The translations under genes were made by a program, and so were the position numbers. Shown piece after piece: positions 52,519 to 60,186 of a stretch of DNA of 64,000 nucleotides; positions within the stretch are counted from its first letter, which is position 1, and each line of letters starts with the position of its first letter. Source of the DNA: Igneacidithiobacillus copahuensis (lineage in GTDB: Bacteria > Pseudomonadota > Gammaproteobacteria > Acidithiobacillales > Acidithiobacillaceae); contig NZ_JAAXYO010000154.1 in assembly GCF_018854015.1 (NCBI RefSeq), forward strand, positions 62,001 to 126,000, read 5' to 3'. The notes under the pieces were generated by a model. The model made no database searches, had not been told where the DNA came from, and saw nothing but the letters and a program-made list of their open reading frames with translations.

Positions 52519-53698
52519 AGTCTTTCTCCAATCCGTGATAAACTTCCTGCGTGATTTTCCCATCCTGATACCGAGCCTCTATATCGCGGATCATGGGCCG
52601 ACCATATTCCACCAAAAGCCGGTCCATTTCCGGCATCAGGTTTTCGATGGAAGTTTTCAGCAGGCGGTCCCTGACCTTTGCATCGAATACCAGATATTCC
52701 CGCAGCGGCGTCACCCTCCCATCCGCAGAGGGCACCAGAATCTGGCTGACGATCAGCCGTAGGGAATACACCAGATCCTGCTTCTTGATGAGCTTTTCTT
52801 CCGTGGGAAAACCGGAAATGAGACGGTCGATGGTGGCGCTCACGCCAATGGTGTGCGTCGTGGAGACCACCATGTGTCCGGTCAACACCATTTCCAGCGC
52901 CGCCGAGATACTTTCCTTGTCGCGCAATTCTCCGATCATGGCGACGTTGGGATGCCTGCGCATACCTTCCCGAATGGACAGGTCGAAGCCATGCAGGTTG
53001 GTGGGCACTTCCGCGTGATGAACGAAGCTGCGCGGAATCTGCCCATTTTGCAGCATCTGCTCGATCACATCCTGCAAGACGATCTCGATGGGATCTTCCG
53101 CCGTGATGATCTTGTAGGACGACTTCAGGCGTTCCAGGGCATCGCGCATCATGGAAGCCAGCAGGGTCGTCTTGCCCGAACCCGTAGGCCCCGTCACCAG
53201 CACCATCCCTCGTGGATGAAAGAAATTTTCCCGAATCGCATCAGGAATGCCATATTCTTCCGGGAACTTCACCATGGCCGGCAATGGACGGATGGTGATC
53301 TGGACATTGGTTTCGCCGCCACTGGTCTGCCCCTGCACCATGTTCACCCGAAAACGATGCTTTTTCCCGCGTCGCTCGTGGCCGATGGCATGTTTTTCTT
53401 CTACCATGTACGCCACATTCAGGCCGCCCCGAATACGGTTCATTTCTTCCTGCGCCGCTGCGCCCTTGAACAGATGGTTGGCGATCAGCCGCATTTCTTC
53501 CGGGGTGAAGATTTCCAGTTGCAAAGCATGGCCGGCTTCCACATCCTCCTGCGTCAGCAATCGCCCTTCGCGGGCCATCACATGACGGTACTGGTAGAGA
53601 TTGACGAACAGGGGGTAGCCCGTCTGAAAATCCAGATCGGATACGCCCATATCCGCCGCAATCACCAGAATCCGGCGCAGATCATCGACCGAAAACAT
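52505..53698 (-). CDS. dotB: DotB/TraJ-like secretion ATPase
   Basis: 397 residues from ATG 53698. GspE/PilT-type hexameric ATPase: Walker A GPTGSGKTT near residue 172, an Asp box (ITAEDPIE), Walker B-like VAMIGELRD and a His box (VVSTTHTIG). In Dot/Icm systems DotB docks on DotO and energises transfer. The start overlaps the dotC stop (TGATG). Length and motifs agree with DotB (377 in Legionella). Confidence 0.9.
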   Translation of the reverse strand: MFSVDDLRRILVIAADMGVSDLDFQTGYPLFVNLYQYRHVMAREGRLLTQEDVEAGHALQLEIFTPEEMRLIANHLFKGAAAQEEMNRIRGGLNVAYMVEEKHAIGHERRGKKHRFRVNMVQGQTSGGETNVQITIRPLPAMVKFPEEYGIPDAIRENFFHPRGMVLVTGPTGSGKTTLLASMMRDALERLKSSYKIITAEDPIEIVLQDVIEQMLQNGQIPRSFVHHAEVPTNLHGFDLSIREGMRRHPNVAMIGELRDKESISAALEMVLTGHMVVSTTHTIGVSATIDRLISGFPTEEKLIKKQDLVYSLRLIVSQILVPSADGRVTPLREYLVFDAKVRDRLLKTSIENLMPEMDRLLVEYGRPMIRDIEARYQDGKITQEVYHGLEKDYALA

Positions 53699-54558
53699 CA
53701 GAGTTTCCCGTTCGGCACGATGGTCTGGGACGGCAGGCCAGGGTTCCAATGCAGGACATAGTGATGCACCGGGCGCAATCCGCTCACATGCCAGGAAGCC
53801 GCTTTCGTGATCCGCAAGATCCGGTCATTTTCCCGAAGATCAGCACCATGCTTCACCGTGCCCATGTTGCTGATGGCAAAATAGGGTGATCCAATGCGGT
53901 TTTCCGCATGGAGACGGTCATACAACAGGATGCCCAGGAAGTCCCGACGCATGGCATAGACAGCCATGGTGAAATTGTTCCGCGCCAGGGCCACACCCGC
54001 CTTCCAGCCTCTGGCAATCCCTTTTTTCCAGACTGCCCGTTGGGCCGCTGTGTGCGGCAATAACAGAGGCGGAATATCGCGTTCCTTCGGATATGGAGCC
54101 AGATCGGGCATGAGGTAACTCTGCCAGCGGGGTACGCTGGTAATCAGTCGCGCCGGGGCATGGATGCGATAGAGCTTGTTGGAAATGGTCAGGAGATTCG
54201 GGTTGTGCAGGTGCATGGCCTGATGCGCCTGCTCCAGGATCGGCGGCATCACCCAGACCTGCCCTCCCGCATCGGGAACCGCAAAGATCCAGTGCTGAAA
54301 ATCCCAGATGCGACTGAGATAGTGATGATAACCCTTCAGCCGCGCCCATATGATGCGGTCCTCGCAGGCCAGCCCCGCCTCTGCACCTACCCGCAACGCC
54401 TCGTGATAGATCGCCTTGCGATGAATGTGATACAGCGGATTCCCTGCCCTGACAGCCTTTCGGTTGCCGCCTGCAAGGCTGCCGCCATCGCCCCAATTTT
54501 CGATGCTCCGGTAAACAGCCATGGACTGTCCGGTGTTTTCGGCAACGTAATGAACCAT
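53698..54558 (-). CDS. dotC: DotC (TraI)-like protein
   Basis: 286 residues from ATG 54558 (GAGAGG upstream). The C-terminal half shows the DotC pattern: AVWKKGIARGWKAGVALARNNFTMAVYAMRRDFLGILLYDRL, then the segment around ENDRILRITKAASWHVSG. DotC is normally an outer-membrane lipoprotein. Here neither this start nor the longer one shows a signal peptide with lipobox, which is unusual. It heads the minus-strand dotC-dotB-icmT-parR-parM operon, with a shared leader element upstream. Confidence 0.75.
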   Translation of the reverse strand: MVHYVAENTGQSMAVYRSIENWGDGGSLAGGNRKAVRAGNPLYHIHRKAIYHEALRVGAEAGLACEDRIIWARLKGYHHYLSRIWDFQHWIFAVPDAGGQVWVMPPILEQAHQAMHLHNPNLLTISNKLYRIHAPARLITSVPRWQSYLMPDLAPYPKERDIPPLLLPHTAAQRAVWKKGIARGWKAGVALARNNFTMAVYAMRRDFLGILLYDRLHAENRIGSPYFAISNMGTVKHGADLRENDRILRITKAASWHVSGLRPVHHYVLHWNPGLPSQTIVPNGKL

Positions 54559-54599
54559 GTCGATCCTCTCTGGCAAAACGGTAAAAAATCCTTCCTGCA

Positions 54600-54616
54600 C
54601 CATTGGTGCCGCAAAC
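54600..54616 (-). promoter_or_regulatory. Shared leader element before dotC
   Basis: On the minus strand AAGTTTGCGGCACCAATGG then CAGGAAGGATTTTTT and GAGAGG precede the dotC start. Confidence 0.6.
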
Positions 54617-54848
54617 TTTTTGTGGTCGCGCTCGACGTCGCGCTCGACGTCAAAAATGGGGGGTCAGGTGGCCTCTGACCGGGGGGTTTTGACGGCGACG
54701 GTGACGGCGAGCGCGACGTCGAGGGTGACGGCGACGGTGACGCGAAAAGTGGCACTTAGGCGGGGGGTAAACCGGCTTTTTTGACGTCGAGCGCGACGGC
54801 GACGGTGACGTCGAGCGTGACGTCGAGCGCGACGTCGAGCGTGACCAA
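54617..54848. repeat. Inverted clusters of GACGTCGAGCGC-type 6/12-bp repeats
   Basis: Three blocks: 54624-54655 (minus strand reads TTTTTGACGTCGAGCGC), 54692-54741 (plus, with GACGGCGACGGTGACG and GACGTCGAGG units) and 54776-54848 (plus, TTTTTTGACGTCGAGCGC and further units). The outer blocks are inverted copies that start after T runs. This non-coding array upstream of the dotC-parM operon could be a centromere, replication origin or transfer origin. Confidence 0.75.
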
Positions 54849-55359
54849 TGATTCGGGCGATTTCCGTGGGAAAATTTTGTAAACGCTCTTGATAGAGTAA
54901 TGGGGCCGTCAGTAAGCGGTTCGGTGTCTGTAGCGTCTGGATTTGCGGGGAATCTGGGGGTGATTTGCGTGGTATGTCTCTCGCGCGCGTGCGCGTGTGC
55001 GCGTGAGGAGATTTTGGGGATTTTTTTGAGACTGGGGGGTGAGGGCGGTCTGTGGTATTGGGGCGGGTCGGCTGAATGGTGGCTTGAGGTGTTTGGGTGT
55101 TGGATCGGGCTGGATGAGTATTGGATGGCTCTGGACGGTTCGAGGATGGTCGTGGGCGGTTGGGTGTCGGTGGTAATCTGGTCCGTGATGGATTTGCGGC
55201 ACCGATGGTGTGTGGAGAGTATGGCGTTTGCTGGCCCGTATTTGCCCTCTGAGCGATTTTTGGGGGTAGGGATGGGTTCTGGTAGCACCTGGGCTGTTTC
55301 CGGCGATTCTGGGGCGATTTTGGCGGCTTTCTGAAAATGCTTGCCGTGGGGGTGGGTGT
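54849..55359. other. Non-coding G/T-rich region between divergent operons
   Basis: Open frames exist on both strands, but their products are low-complexity (Gly/Trp/Val or Pro/His-rich), with no ribosome binding site or family. The region contains a leader core at 55193-55206, GT-rich tracts and an alternating GCGCGCGTGCGCGTGTGCGCG stretch at 54986-55006. It may hold the promoter of the recombinase gene. Confidence 0.5.
55193..55206 (+). promoter_or_regulatory. Shared leader element, isolated copy
   Basis: GATTTGCGGCACCGATGG in the non-coding region, about 155 bases before the recombinase gene. A GGAGAG and ATG at 55220 follow, opening only a 37-codon frame. Confidence 0.4.
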
Positions 55360-56355
55360 ATGGGTGACAGGGTGGATGACAGGACATCGGGGCAGCCGGA
55401 GCGCAAGGCGGACACGGAGAGGCTGTACGGTCGTCTGGTGCGGCGGATTTTGGAGCGTTCGACGCGGGAAGGGGTGGAGACGCTAGGGGACTTGGGGGTG
55501 TGGCTGCGGGATCAGGCATGGAGTGCTTCGACCTTGCGGCTGTACCGGATGGCGTTGCTCTGGTATCTGGTGGATGTGGGGCAGCAGGGGACGCGGGAGG
55601 AAGTAGGGCGCGTTCTGGGGATGGATGGAGCGCGGAAGGTGCGCCGAAAGACGGGGCCGGGGAAGCGGCGGAAGTCGGAGAAGGGCTGGGCGGAAGTGTC
55701 GGAGTGGTTGGGCGGTCGCAATGTCCGTGCGGCGGCGGATACGGCCTTGTGGATGAGCGGTGCGATGCGGTTGGGGATTCGCCCAGTGGAGTGGTGGGAT
55801 ACGGCGGTGGACCGGGAAGTGCCGGGTCGGGTGTGGATACCGACGTCGAAGGTGAAACGGGATGCGCAGGGTCGTCGGGTACGGGGAGCGGGACAGGAGG
55901 ATGTGACGGGTCGGGTATGGCGGTGTCTGGATTTTGCGCTGGATGCCGATGGTTGTTCGGCGGACTGGGCTGTTGTGGTGGCGATGTTGGCGATGCGGGA
56001 TGGCTATCGTGCGGAAGGGGACACGGCGGAAGCGGTGCTGGCGTGTTTTGCGCAGTGGTTGCGGCGGGGATGGGATGCGGTGCATGGCAGGAAGCGCCCC
56101 CGGATCACGCTGTACACGGCGCGCCATGTGTTTGCGGGACGGCTGAAGGCTGAGGGCATGGATCGGTGGCGGATAGCGGCGGCGATGGGTCAGATGTCGG
56201 AGAAGTCCAGCAAGGTGTACGGTCGGGCGCAGCATTCAGGAGGTGGCTTGCAGCCTGCAAATGGGTTGCACCCTGCAAATGGCTTTCATCCGTCACATGG
56301 CTTACGGCCAGTGGTGGTGAATCCAGTGGTGAAACGGGGGCCGTCGGGGCGATGA
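55360..56355 (+). CDS. Tyrosine recombinase (integrase-like)
   Basis: 331 residues. An N-terminal SAM-like domain (STLRLYRMALLWYL) is followed by the catalytic domain: arginine I in SGAMRLGIRPVEW, a beta-hairpin lysine (TSKVKRD), arginine II in LYTARHVFAG and a final tyrosine in SSKVYGRAQ. The histidine that normally precedes arginine II is Tyr, and the usual LGH is MGQ, so two ancillary catalytic positions are unusual. After the tyrosine comes a repeat-encoded tail. It could resolve dimers or integrate the element. I could not see attachment sites. Confidence 0.75.
   Translation: MGDRVDDRTSGQPERKADTERLYGRLVRRILERSTREGVETLGDLGVWLRDQAWSASTLRLYRMALLWYLVDVGQQGTREEVGRVLGMDGARKVRRKTGPGKRRKSEKGWAEVSEWLGGRNVRAAADTALWMSGAMRLGIRPVEWWDTAVDREVPGRVWIPTSKVKRDAQGRRVRGAGQEDVTGRVWRCLDFALDADGCSADWAVVVAMLAMRDGYRAEGDTAEAVLACFAQWLRRGWDAVHGRKRPRITLYTARHVFAGRLKAEGMDRWRIAAAMGQMSEKSSKVYGRAQHSGGGLQPANGLHPANGFHPSHGLRPVVVNPVVKRGPSGR
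56247..56310. repeat. 18-bp repeat forming the recombinase C-terminal tail
   Basis: Units CTTGCAGCCTGCAAATGG, GTTGCACCCTGCAAATGG and CTTTCATCCGTCACATGG, in frame, each with a TTGCA/TGCAA dyad in the better copies. Confidence 0.85.
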
Positions 56356-56504
56356 TCGTGGCGAGGAAGGACAGTTCTGGTCCATGAAAACCGAAGGTGG
56401 TAGCTTTGGCAAAAGGCACAAGGTTCTGGCCTGTTGCGCTGGTGCAACCGGCTGCTCCGGTGCAGCCTACTACATCGGCCAACCGGTGAGACATGGAGGT
56501 CAGT

Positions 56505-57059
56505 ATGGCGGTGGATGCGGAAGAACAGCGCAAGCTGGATGATTTGATTGCGTTTGTGGCGCGCAAGGGGGAAATCTCGGAAGCGTCGGCGCGGCGACTG
56601 GTGACGCAGATATTTTTCAAGTCGAAGCCGCGTGATCGCTACCTGCACACGGAGATTGGCGAGGTTACGCTGGGGATCATGCTGTTGGACAACCCGGAGA
56701 TGTACGGCTGGCTGATGCGAGGAGAACCCTACGAGTTTCTGCCTGGCAAGGATCAGAAGGGTCGCTTTGGCTGGATTGTGCGGGTGCCTGTTCCCCTGGC
56801 CCCTGTAGTGATTCAGTGTTGGGATCACTTTGTTCGGGCGACCTATGACCGGTCCCGATGTCTGGAAGCGGTAAATGCCGGGAATGTGGGGAATGCCAAG
56901 CCTGAGATTTCGGATCGTCGGCAATATTGGTTGCAGGCGAAGCTGCAGGAAGCGGATGCCCGACTGGAGATGACGCGGGAGGTCTGGGACCGTGAGCGCC
57001 GGAAATACTGGCCGATGGCGATGGCGATAGTGAATAACCGAGCGCGGGAGATAGGCTGA
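56505..57059 (+). CDS. Hypothetical 184-residue protein
   Basis: Start ATG 56505 with GGAGG seven bases upstream. Soluble, alpha/beta. The first 45 residues could be a small helical DNA-binding domain (LDDLIAFVARKGEISEASARRLV). A core with PEMYGWLMRGEPYEFLPG and a helical C-terminus follow. No family recognised. Its stop overlaps the AAA+ gene start (TGATG), so they are co-expressed and probably functionally linked. Confidence 0.55.
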   Translation: MAVDAEEQRKLDDLIAFVARKGEISEASARRLVTQIFFKSKPRDRYLHTEIGEVTLGIMLLDNPEMYGWLMRGEPYEFLPGKDQKGRFGWIVRVPVPLAPVVIQCWDHFVRATYDRSRCLEAVNAGNVGNAKPEISDRRQYWLQAKLQEADARLEMTREVWDRERRKYWPMAMAIVNNRAREIG

Positions 57060-59104
57060 TGTTTTTGCAAACCAATGAAGTGCGCAAGATGGCGATTGTC
57101 AACGGATTGCAACTGGCGACGATTTTTTCGGTGTGGTGCGCGCCAAGGGGGTCTGCCACGACCGGCGAACAGCAGGAATCTGCCGACTGCAAGTCTGCCG
57201 CCAGCAAGACTGCCGCCAGCAAGGCACCGCCGGAATGGGGGGTGCAATCCGTTGCGGAGCAAACCCCTGGCGGGGGGCAAACCCCTGCCGGTGGGCAGCC
57301 CATTGGGTCCCAGGCAAGTAATGGATTCGCCCAGGCGCAGCCTGATCCGATACCGTCCTGGCAGGACCATTACAGGCCGGTGTTGACTGCGGAACAACAG
57401 GCCGCGATGGATTATCTGCGGACGCTCACGGAGGAAACGCAGGGATTGCTGGATGGAAGCCGGTTTGGAACCGACGAGCAACTGGCGCTGAATGCGTTGC
57501 ATATTGCGCAGTGGCATTGGCCGTACAGTCCGATGTATGCGCTGATTCGTGACAGGACGCCGGACATGGTGGCGCGGTCCATGGGGTGGGCGCGGGTGTC
57601 GGCGGATTTGGGGAATCCCTTTGCCTCGGTATTTTTTGCGTTCCTGGTCAGTCGCTATCATCGCCCGGAAGTCTGGCGACCGATAGTGTACGGTGCGTTC
57701 CGTCTGGGTCTGGAAACCCTGGAGAGCGTGCAACTGGATCAGCGGGACGATGTGGAAAAGCACTTTTTTCTGGAATGGATGGCCGAGATCGGTTTTCGTG
57801 GTGCCTTGCAATCGGCAGCCATGCCGGCGGCAGCCATGCAGGCGGCAGCCCGTCGGGAAGCAACGCCGGATGGGCTGGACGGCGAGGAGTTTCGGGAGGA
57901 TGTGCGTCGCTTTCTGCGAAACTGGATGCCGCAGGTGCCGTCACACCTGTTTTCGATGGCCATGGAGTTTCATCTGCTGGAAACGCGCTTTGACGAGCGT
58001 TCGGCGGAGCATCCCCTGCAGAAGGTGGTGGTACGGCGGATTGAACCGGCAATAGATGCCAATCAGCAAACCCTGATCAACAATCGCTACGGTTCCCTTT
58101 TGCATCCGCTTCCCCTTACTCCGTGGCCCCTGGCGGGGGGCACCCCTGCGGGGGGCACCCCTGCGGGGGGCATATCCCCTGCGGGGGTGCGGCCCCTTTC
58201 TGGAGCTGCGGCCAGGAATGCCGATCCTGCGGGTGGCCGTGAAAACGGAAATGCTTCTTGCGATTGGGTGTCGGACCTGAAAAAAGAGTTTCCATGGATG
58301 GAATCGCTGGTGGACCGCCTGGCGGGGCAATGGCGTCTGGCGCAGGCGGTGGGGGAGGGGAGAGAGCTGCCGATTCATCTGCGTCCCGTACTGTTGTTGG
58401 GACCGGCGGGGCTGGGCAAGACGCGCTTTCTGAACCGGTTGGGGCAAGTGCTGGGGATGCCGGTGGTGTTTTTGTCCCTGTCCGGTATGGCGGACAACAT
58501 GACGCTGAAGGGGCTGAGCCGGGGATGGGCGGCATCGCGGCCTGGGGTGCTGGTGGATCGTTTTGTGGATCTGCGTTGCGCCAATCCCCTGGTGATTCTG
58601 GATGAGATCGACAAGGCGGGCACGAGTACGCAAAATGGCCGGGTGTGGGAAACTTTGCTGACGATGCTGGAGCCGGGGACCAGCCATCAGGTCATGGATG
58701 AGTTCCTGTTGGGGCCGGTAGACTACTCGGCGGTCAATTGGGTGGCCACGGCGAACGGGCTGGAACACGTGCCCGGTCCCCTGTTGACGCGCTTTGAGAT
58801 CGTGCGGATTGAAGATCCAAGGCCTGGGGATTTTCCGGTGATACTGGAGAACCTGATGGGGGACATTGCGCGGCAGTTGGGGGTGGAGAGTTCGGCCCTG
58901 CCGGACCTGGACCCCAGGGTGGTCAGGAAGCTGGAGCGGGAGTTTCGGGAGAATCCGGGATCACTGAGGAAGCTGCGGACGCTGGTGACCCGGTTGCTGG
59001 AGATGGAATCGACGGGGCGAATGGCGGAACGTGGTGGATTGCAGGCGGGTGGCCCTCGGGTGGTTGACGCGCAGATGAATGTTCTGGAAATTAGGAAAAT
59101 GTGA
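57059..59104 (+). CDS. AAA+ ATPase, Lon/MoxR-like, with repeat-built linkers
   Basis: 681 residues. The N-terminal 430 contain a unique helical domain interrupted by three Ala/Gly/Pro-rich linkers encoded by in-frame tandem repeats. The C-terminal AAA+ module has Walker A GPAGLGKT near residue 448, Walker B LVILDEIDKAG near 511, and a sensor and arginine-finger region (ATANGLEHVPGPLLTRFEI). There is no Lon protease domain after it. It is probably a remodelling ATPase. The neighbours (unknown 184-residue protein, immunity-like membrane protein) suggest an accessory or defence cassette. Confidence 0.75.
   Translation: MFLQTNEVRKMAIVNGLQLATIFSVWCAPRGSATTGEQQESADCKSAASKTAASKAPPEWGVQSVAEQTPGGGQTPAGGQPIGSQASNGFAQAQPDPIPSWQDHYRPVLTAEQQAAMDYLRTLTEETQGLLDGSRFGTDEQLALNALHIAQWHWPYSPMYALIRDRTPDMVARSMGWARVSADLGNPFASVFFAFLVSRYHRPEVWRPIVYGAFRLGLETLESVQLDQRDDVEKHFFLEWMAEIGFRGALQSAAMPAAAMQAAARREATPDGLDGEEFREDVRRFLRNWMPQVPSHLFSMAMEFHLLETRFDERSAEHPLQKVVVRRIEPAIDANQQTLINNRYGSLLHPLPLTPWPLAGGTPAGGTPAGGISPAGVRPLSGAAARNADPAGGRENGNASCDWVSDLKKEFPWMESLVDRLAGQWRLAQAVGEGRELPIHLRPVLLLGPAGLGKTRFLNRLGQVLGMPVVFLSLSGMADNMTLKGLSRGWAASRPGVLVDRFVDLRCANPLVILDEIDKAGTSTQNGRVWETLLTMLEPGTSHQVMDEFLLGPVDYSAVNWVATANGLEHVPGPLLTRFEIVRIEDPRPGDFPVILENLMGDIARQLGVESSALPDLDPRVVRKLEREFRENPGSLRKLRTLVTRLLEMESTGRMAERGGLQAGGPRVVDAQMNVLEIRKM
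57179..57223. repeat. 15-bp in-frame repeat, first linker of the AAA+ gene
   Basis: Three units (TCTGCCGACTGCAAG, TCTGCCGCCAGCAAG, ACTGCCGCCAGCAAG). A related 18-bp set follows at about 57259-57305. Confidence 0.8.
57804..57848. repeat. 15-bp in-frame repeat, second linker of the AAA+ gene
   Basis: CCTTGCAATCGGCAG, CCATGCCGGCGGCAG, CCATGCAGGCGGCAG. The last differs by one base from the unit in the giant gene. Confidence 0.85.
58128..58192. repeat. 15-bp in-frame repeat, third linker of the AAA+ gene
   Basis: CCCCTGCGGGGGGCA in two exact copies with flanking variants, encoding GGTPAGGTPAGG just before the AAA+ module. Confidence 0.9.
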
Positions 59105-59379
59105 TTCTCATGTGGCACGATCTCATGGATACACGGTCAGGCAGTGTTCTGGTGATCTTTCTGGGCGTCATATTGCTGATCCTCGTCTACCTGCTACCCG
59201 CGATTCTGGGTTACCTTCTGGGGCATGTGCATCCGGTCGCCTTGCTGATAACGAATGTGCTTTTGGGCTGGACGATCATTGGCTGGATTGGCTGTCTCGT
59301 TTGGTCGCTTTGGCAATCCTCCAATGAAGACCACTTTGACGACGAGGCCCAGCATGGGCGGGTAGAACCCACTTTGTGA
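59101..59379 (+). CDS. Superinfection-immunity (Imm)-like membrane protein
   Basis: 92 residues from a GTG overlapping the AAA+ stop, or from ATG 59110. Two hydrophobic segments (VLVIFLGVILLILVYLLPAILGYLLG and LLITNVLLGWTIIGWIGCLVWSLW) carry the LLNxxLGWTxxGW pattern of the T4 Imm-type family. That family blocks injection of DNA by related phages. On a conjugative element it could limit phage entry or redundant transfer. The short acidic tail is soluble. Confidence 0.7.
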   Translation: MILMWHDLMDTRSGSVLVIFLGVILLILVYLLPAILGYLLGHVHPVALLITNVLLGWTIIGWIGCLVWSLWQSSNEDHFDDEAQHGRVEPTL

Positions 59380-59399
59380 CGACAGGAGGTTTTTTTGCT

Positions 59400-59810
59400 A
59401 TGGATATGGCTACCGTTGAGCAACAGTACAACCAGCTTCAGGCCGAGGCGCAGGGCGTAGCACAGGCTTTGCAGGCATTGGCCGCGAAGATGCAGCAGGG
59501 GACGGAGAAAAATCCCGATGCGCGGGAATGGCTGCTCGATCTCAAGCAACTGGCCCTGAACATCCAGCAGGAGCAGATGCAGGTGATGGGTGTCATGCAG
59601 GCCATGCATCAGGCTGTGCAGAATGATTTCATGCAGAGCCAGAATGGTGGGCAATGGCAGCCTGGGTATCCGCAGACGCCGCAAGCGGTGAATCCCCAGC
59701 AACAGGGAGGCGGATTCCTGAGCAGCCTGGAGCACTCCGGTTTTGGGCAGGCGCTGATGATGGGCGCGGGATTTGGTATTGGTGACGACATCATCAACAG
59801 TATTTTTTGA
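59400..59810 (+). CDS. Hypothetical Gln-rich helical protein
   Basis: 136 residues from ATG 59400 with AGGAGG upstream. Residues 1-85 are helical and Gln/Ala/Met-rich; then comes a Pro/Gln-rich linker and a glycine-rich end (QALMMGAGFGIGDDIINSIF). No family recognised. It is the last gene before the element's right-hand boundary. Confidence 0.55.
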   Translation: MDMATVEQQYNQLQAEAQGVAQALQALAAKMQQGTEKNPDAREWLLDLKQLALNIQQEQMQVMGVMQAMHQAVQNDFMQSQNGGQWQPGYPQTPQAVNPQQQGGGFLSSLEHSGFGQALMMGAGFGIGDDIINSIF

Positions 59811-59892
59811 GAGGTGAAAAGCCTCACCGCCAGATTGAGTGGAGCAGAGCAGAGTGCTGTGGAGCAGTCATGCCTGAACAAGGGGATGGCGG

Positions 59893-60099
59893 ATGGTCAA
59901 GGTAGCTTACACCCCCATGAATCATTGGGATAGGGTGCTGCGTTGGTTCGAGAGCCAGATCACCAACAGCATTCTGGAAGGGTTCAACAGCTTGATCCAG
60001 ACCGTCAAGGCCAAAGCCAGGGGCTATCGTACTACCAAGAACTCCGTCAACACGGCCTGCCTGGTCCTCGGGAAGCCAGATCCGGGAGTACTCACTTAG
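59893..60099 (+). pseudogene. ISL3-family transposase, C-terminal remnant
   Basis: Only the last 68 codons are left. NHWDRVLRWFESQITNSILEGFNSLIQTVKAKARGYRTTKN is the conserved C-terminal end of ISL3-type transposases, including the catalytic glutamate region (LEGFN). No other part of the IS and no terminal repeats were found. The remnant marks a rearrangement at the element/chromosome junction. Confidence 0.85.
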
Positions 60100-60186
60100 A
60101 ACGTCGAGGAACCGGAAATTTTCGATAGTATCGCCTTCGCTGGTTTACGCCTACCCCTCTGGATTCCCGTCACGCTCTTTGCCGCC

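Noticed and set aside
54900..55334. 144-codon plus-strand frame with Gly/Trp/Val-rich product
   Set aside because: No ribosome binding site or family, and the sequence is strongly G/T-biased. Treated as non-coding.
54650..55519. Long Pro/Ser/Thr/His-rich minus-strand frame
   Set aside because: It translates the GACGTC-type repeats and a G-rich tract; low complexity with no start signals.
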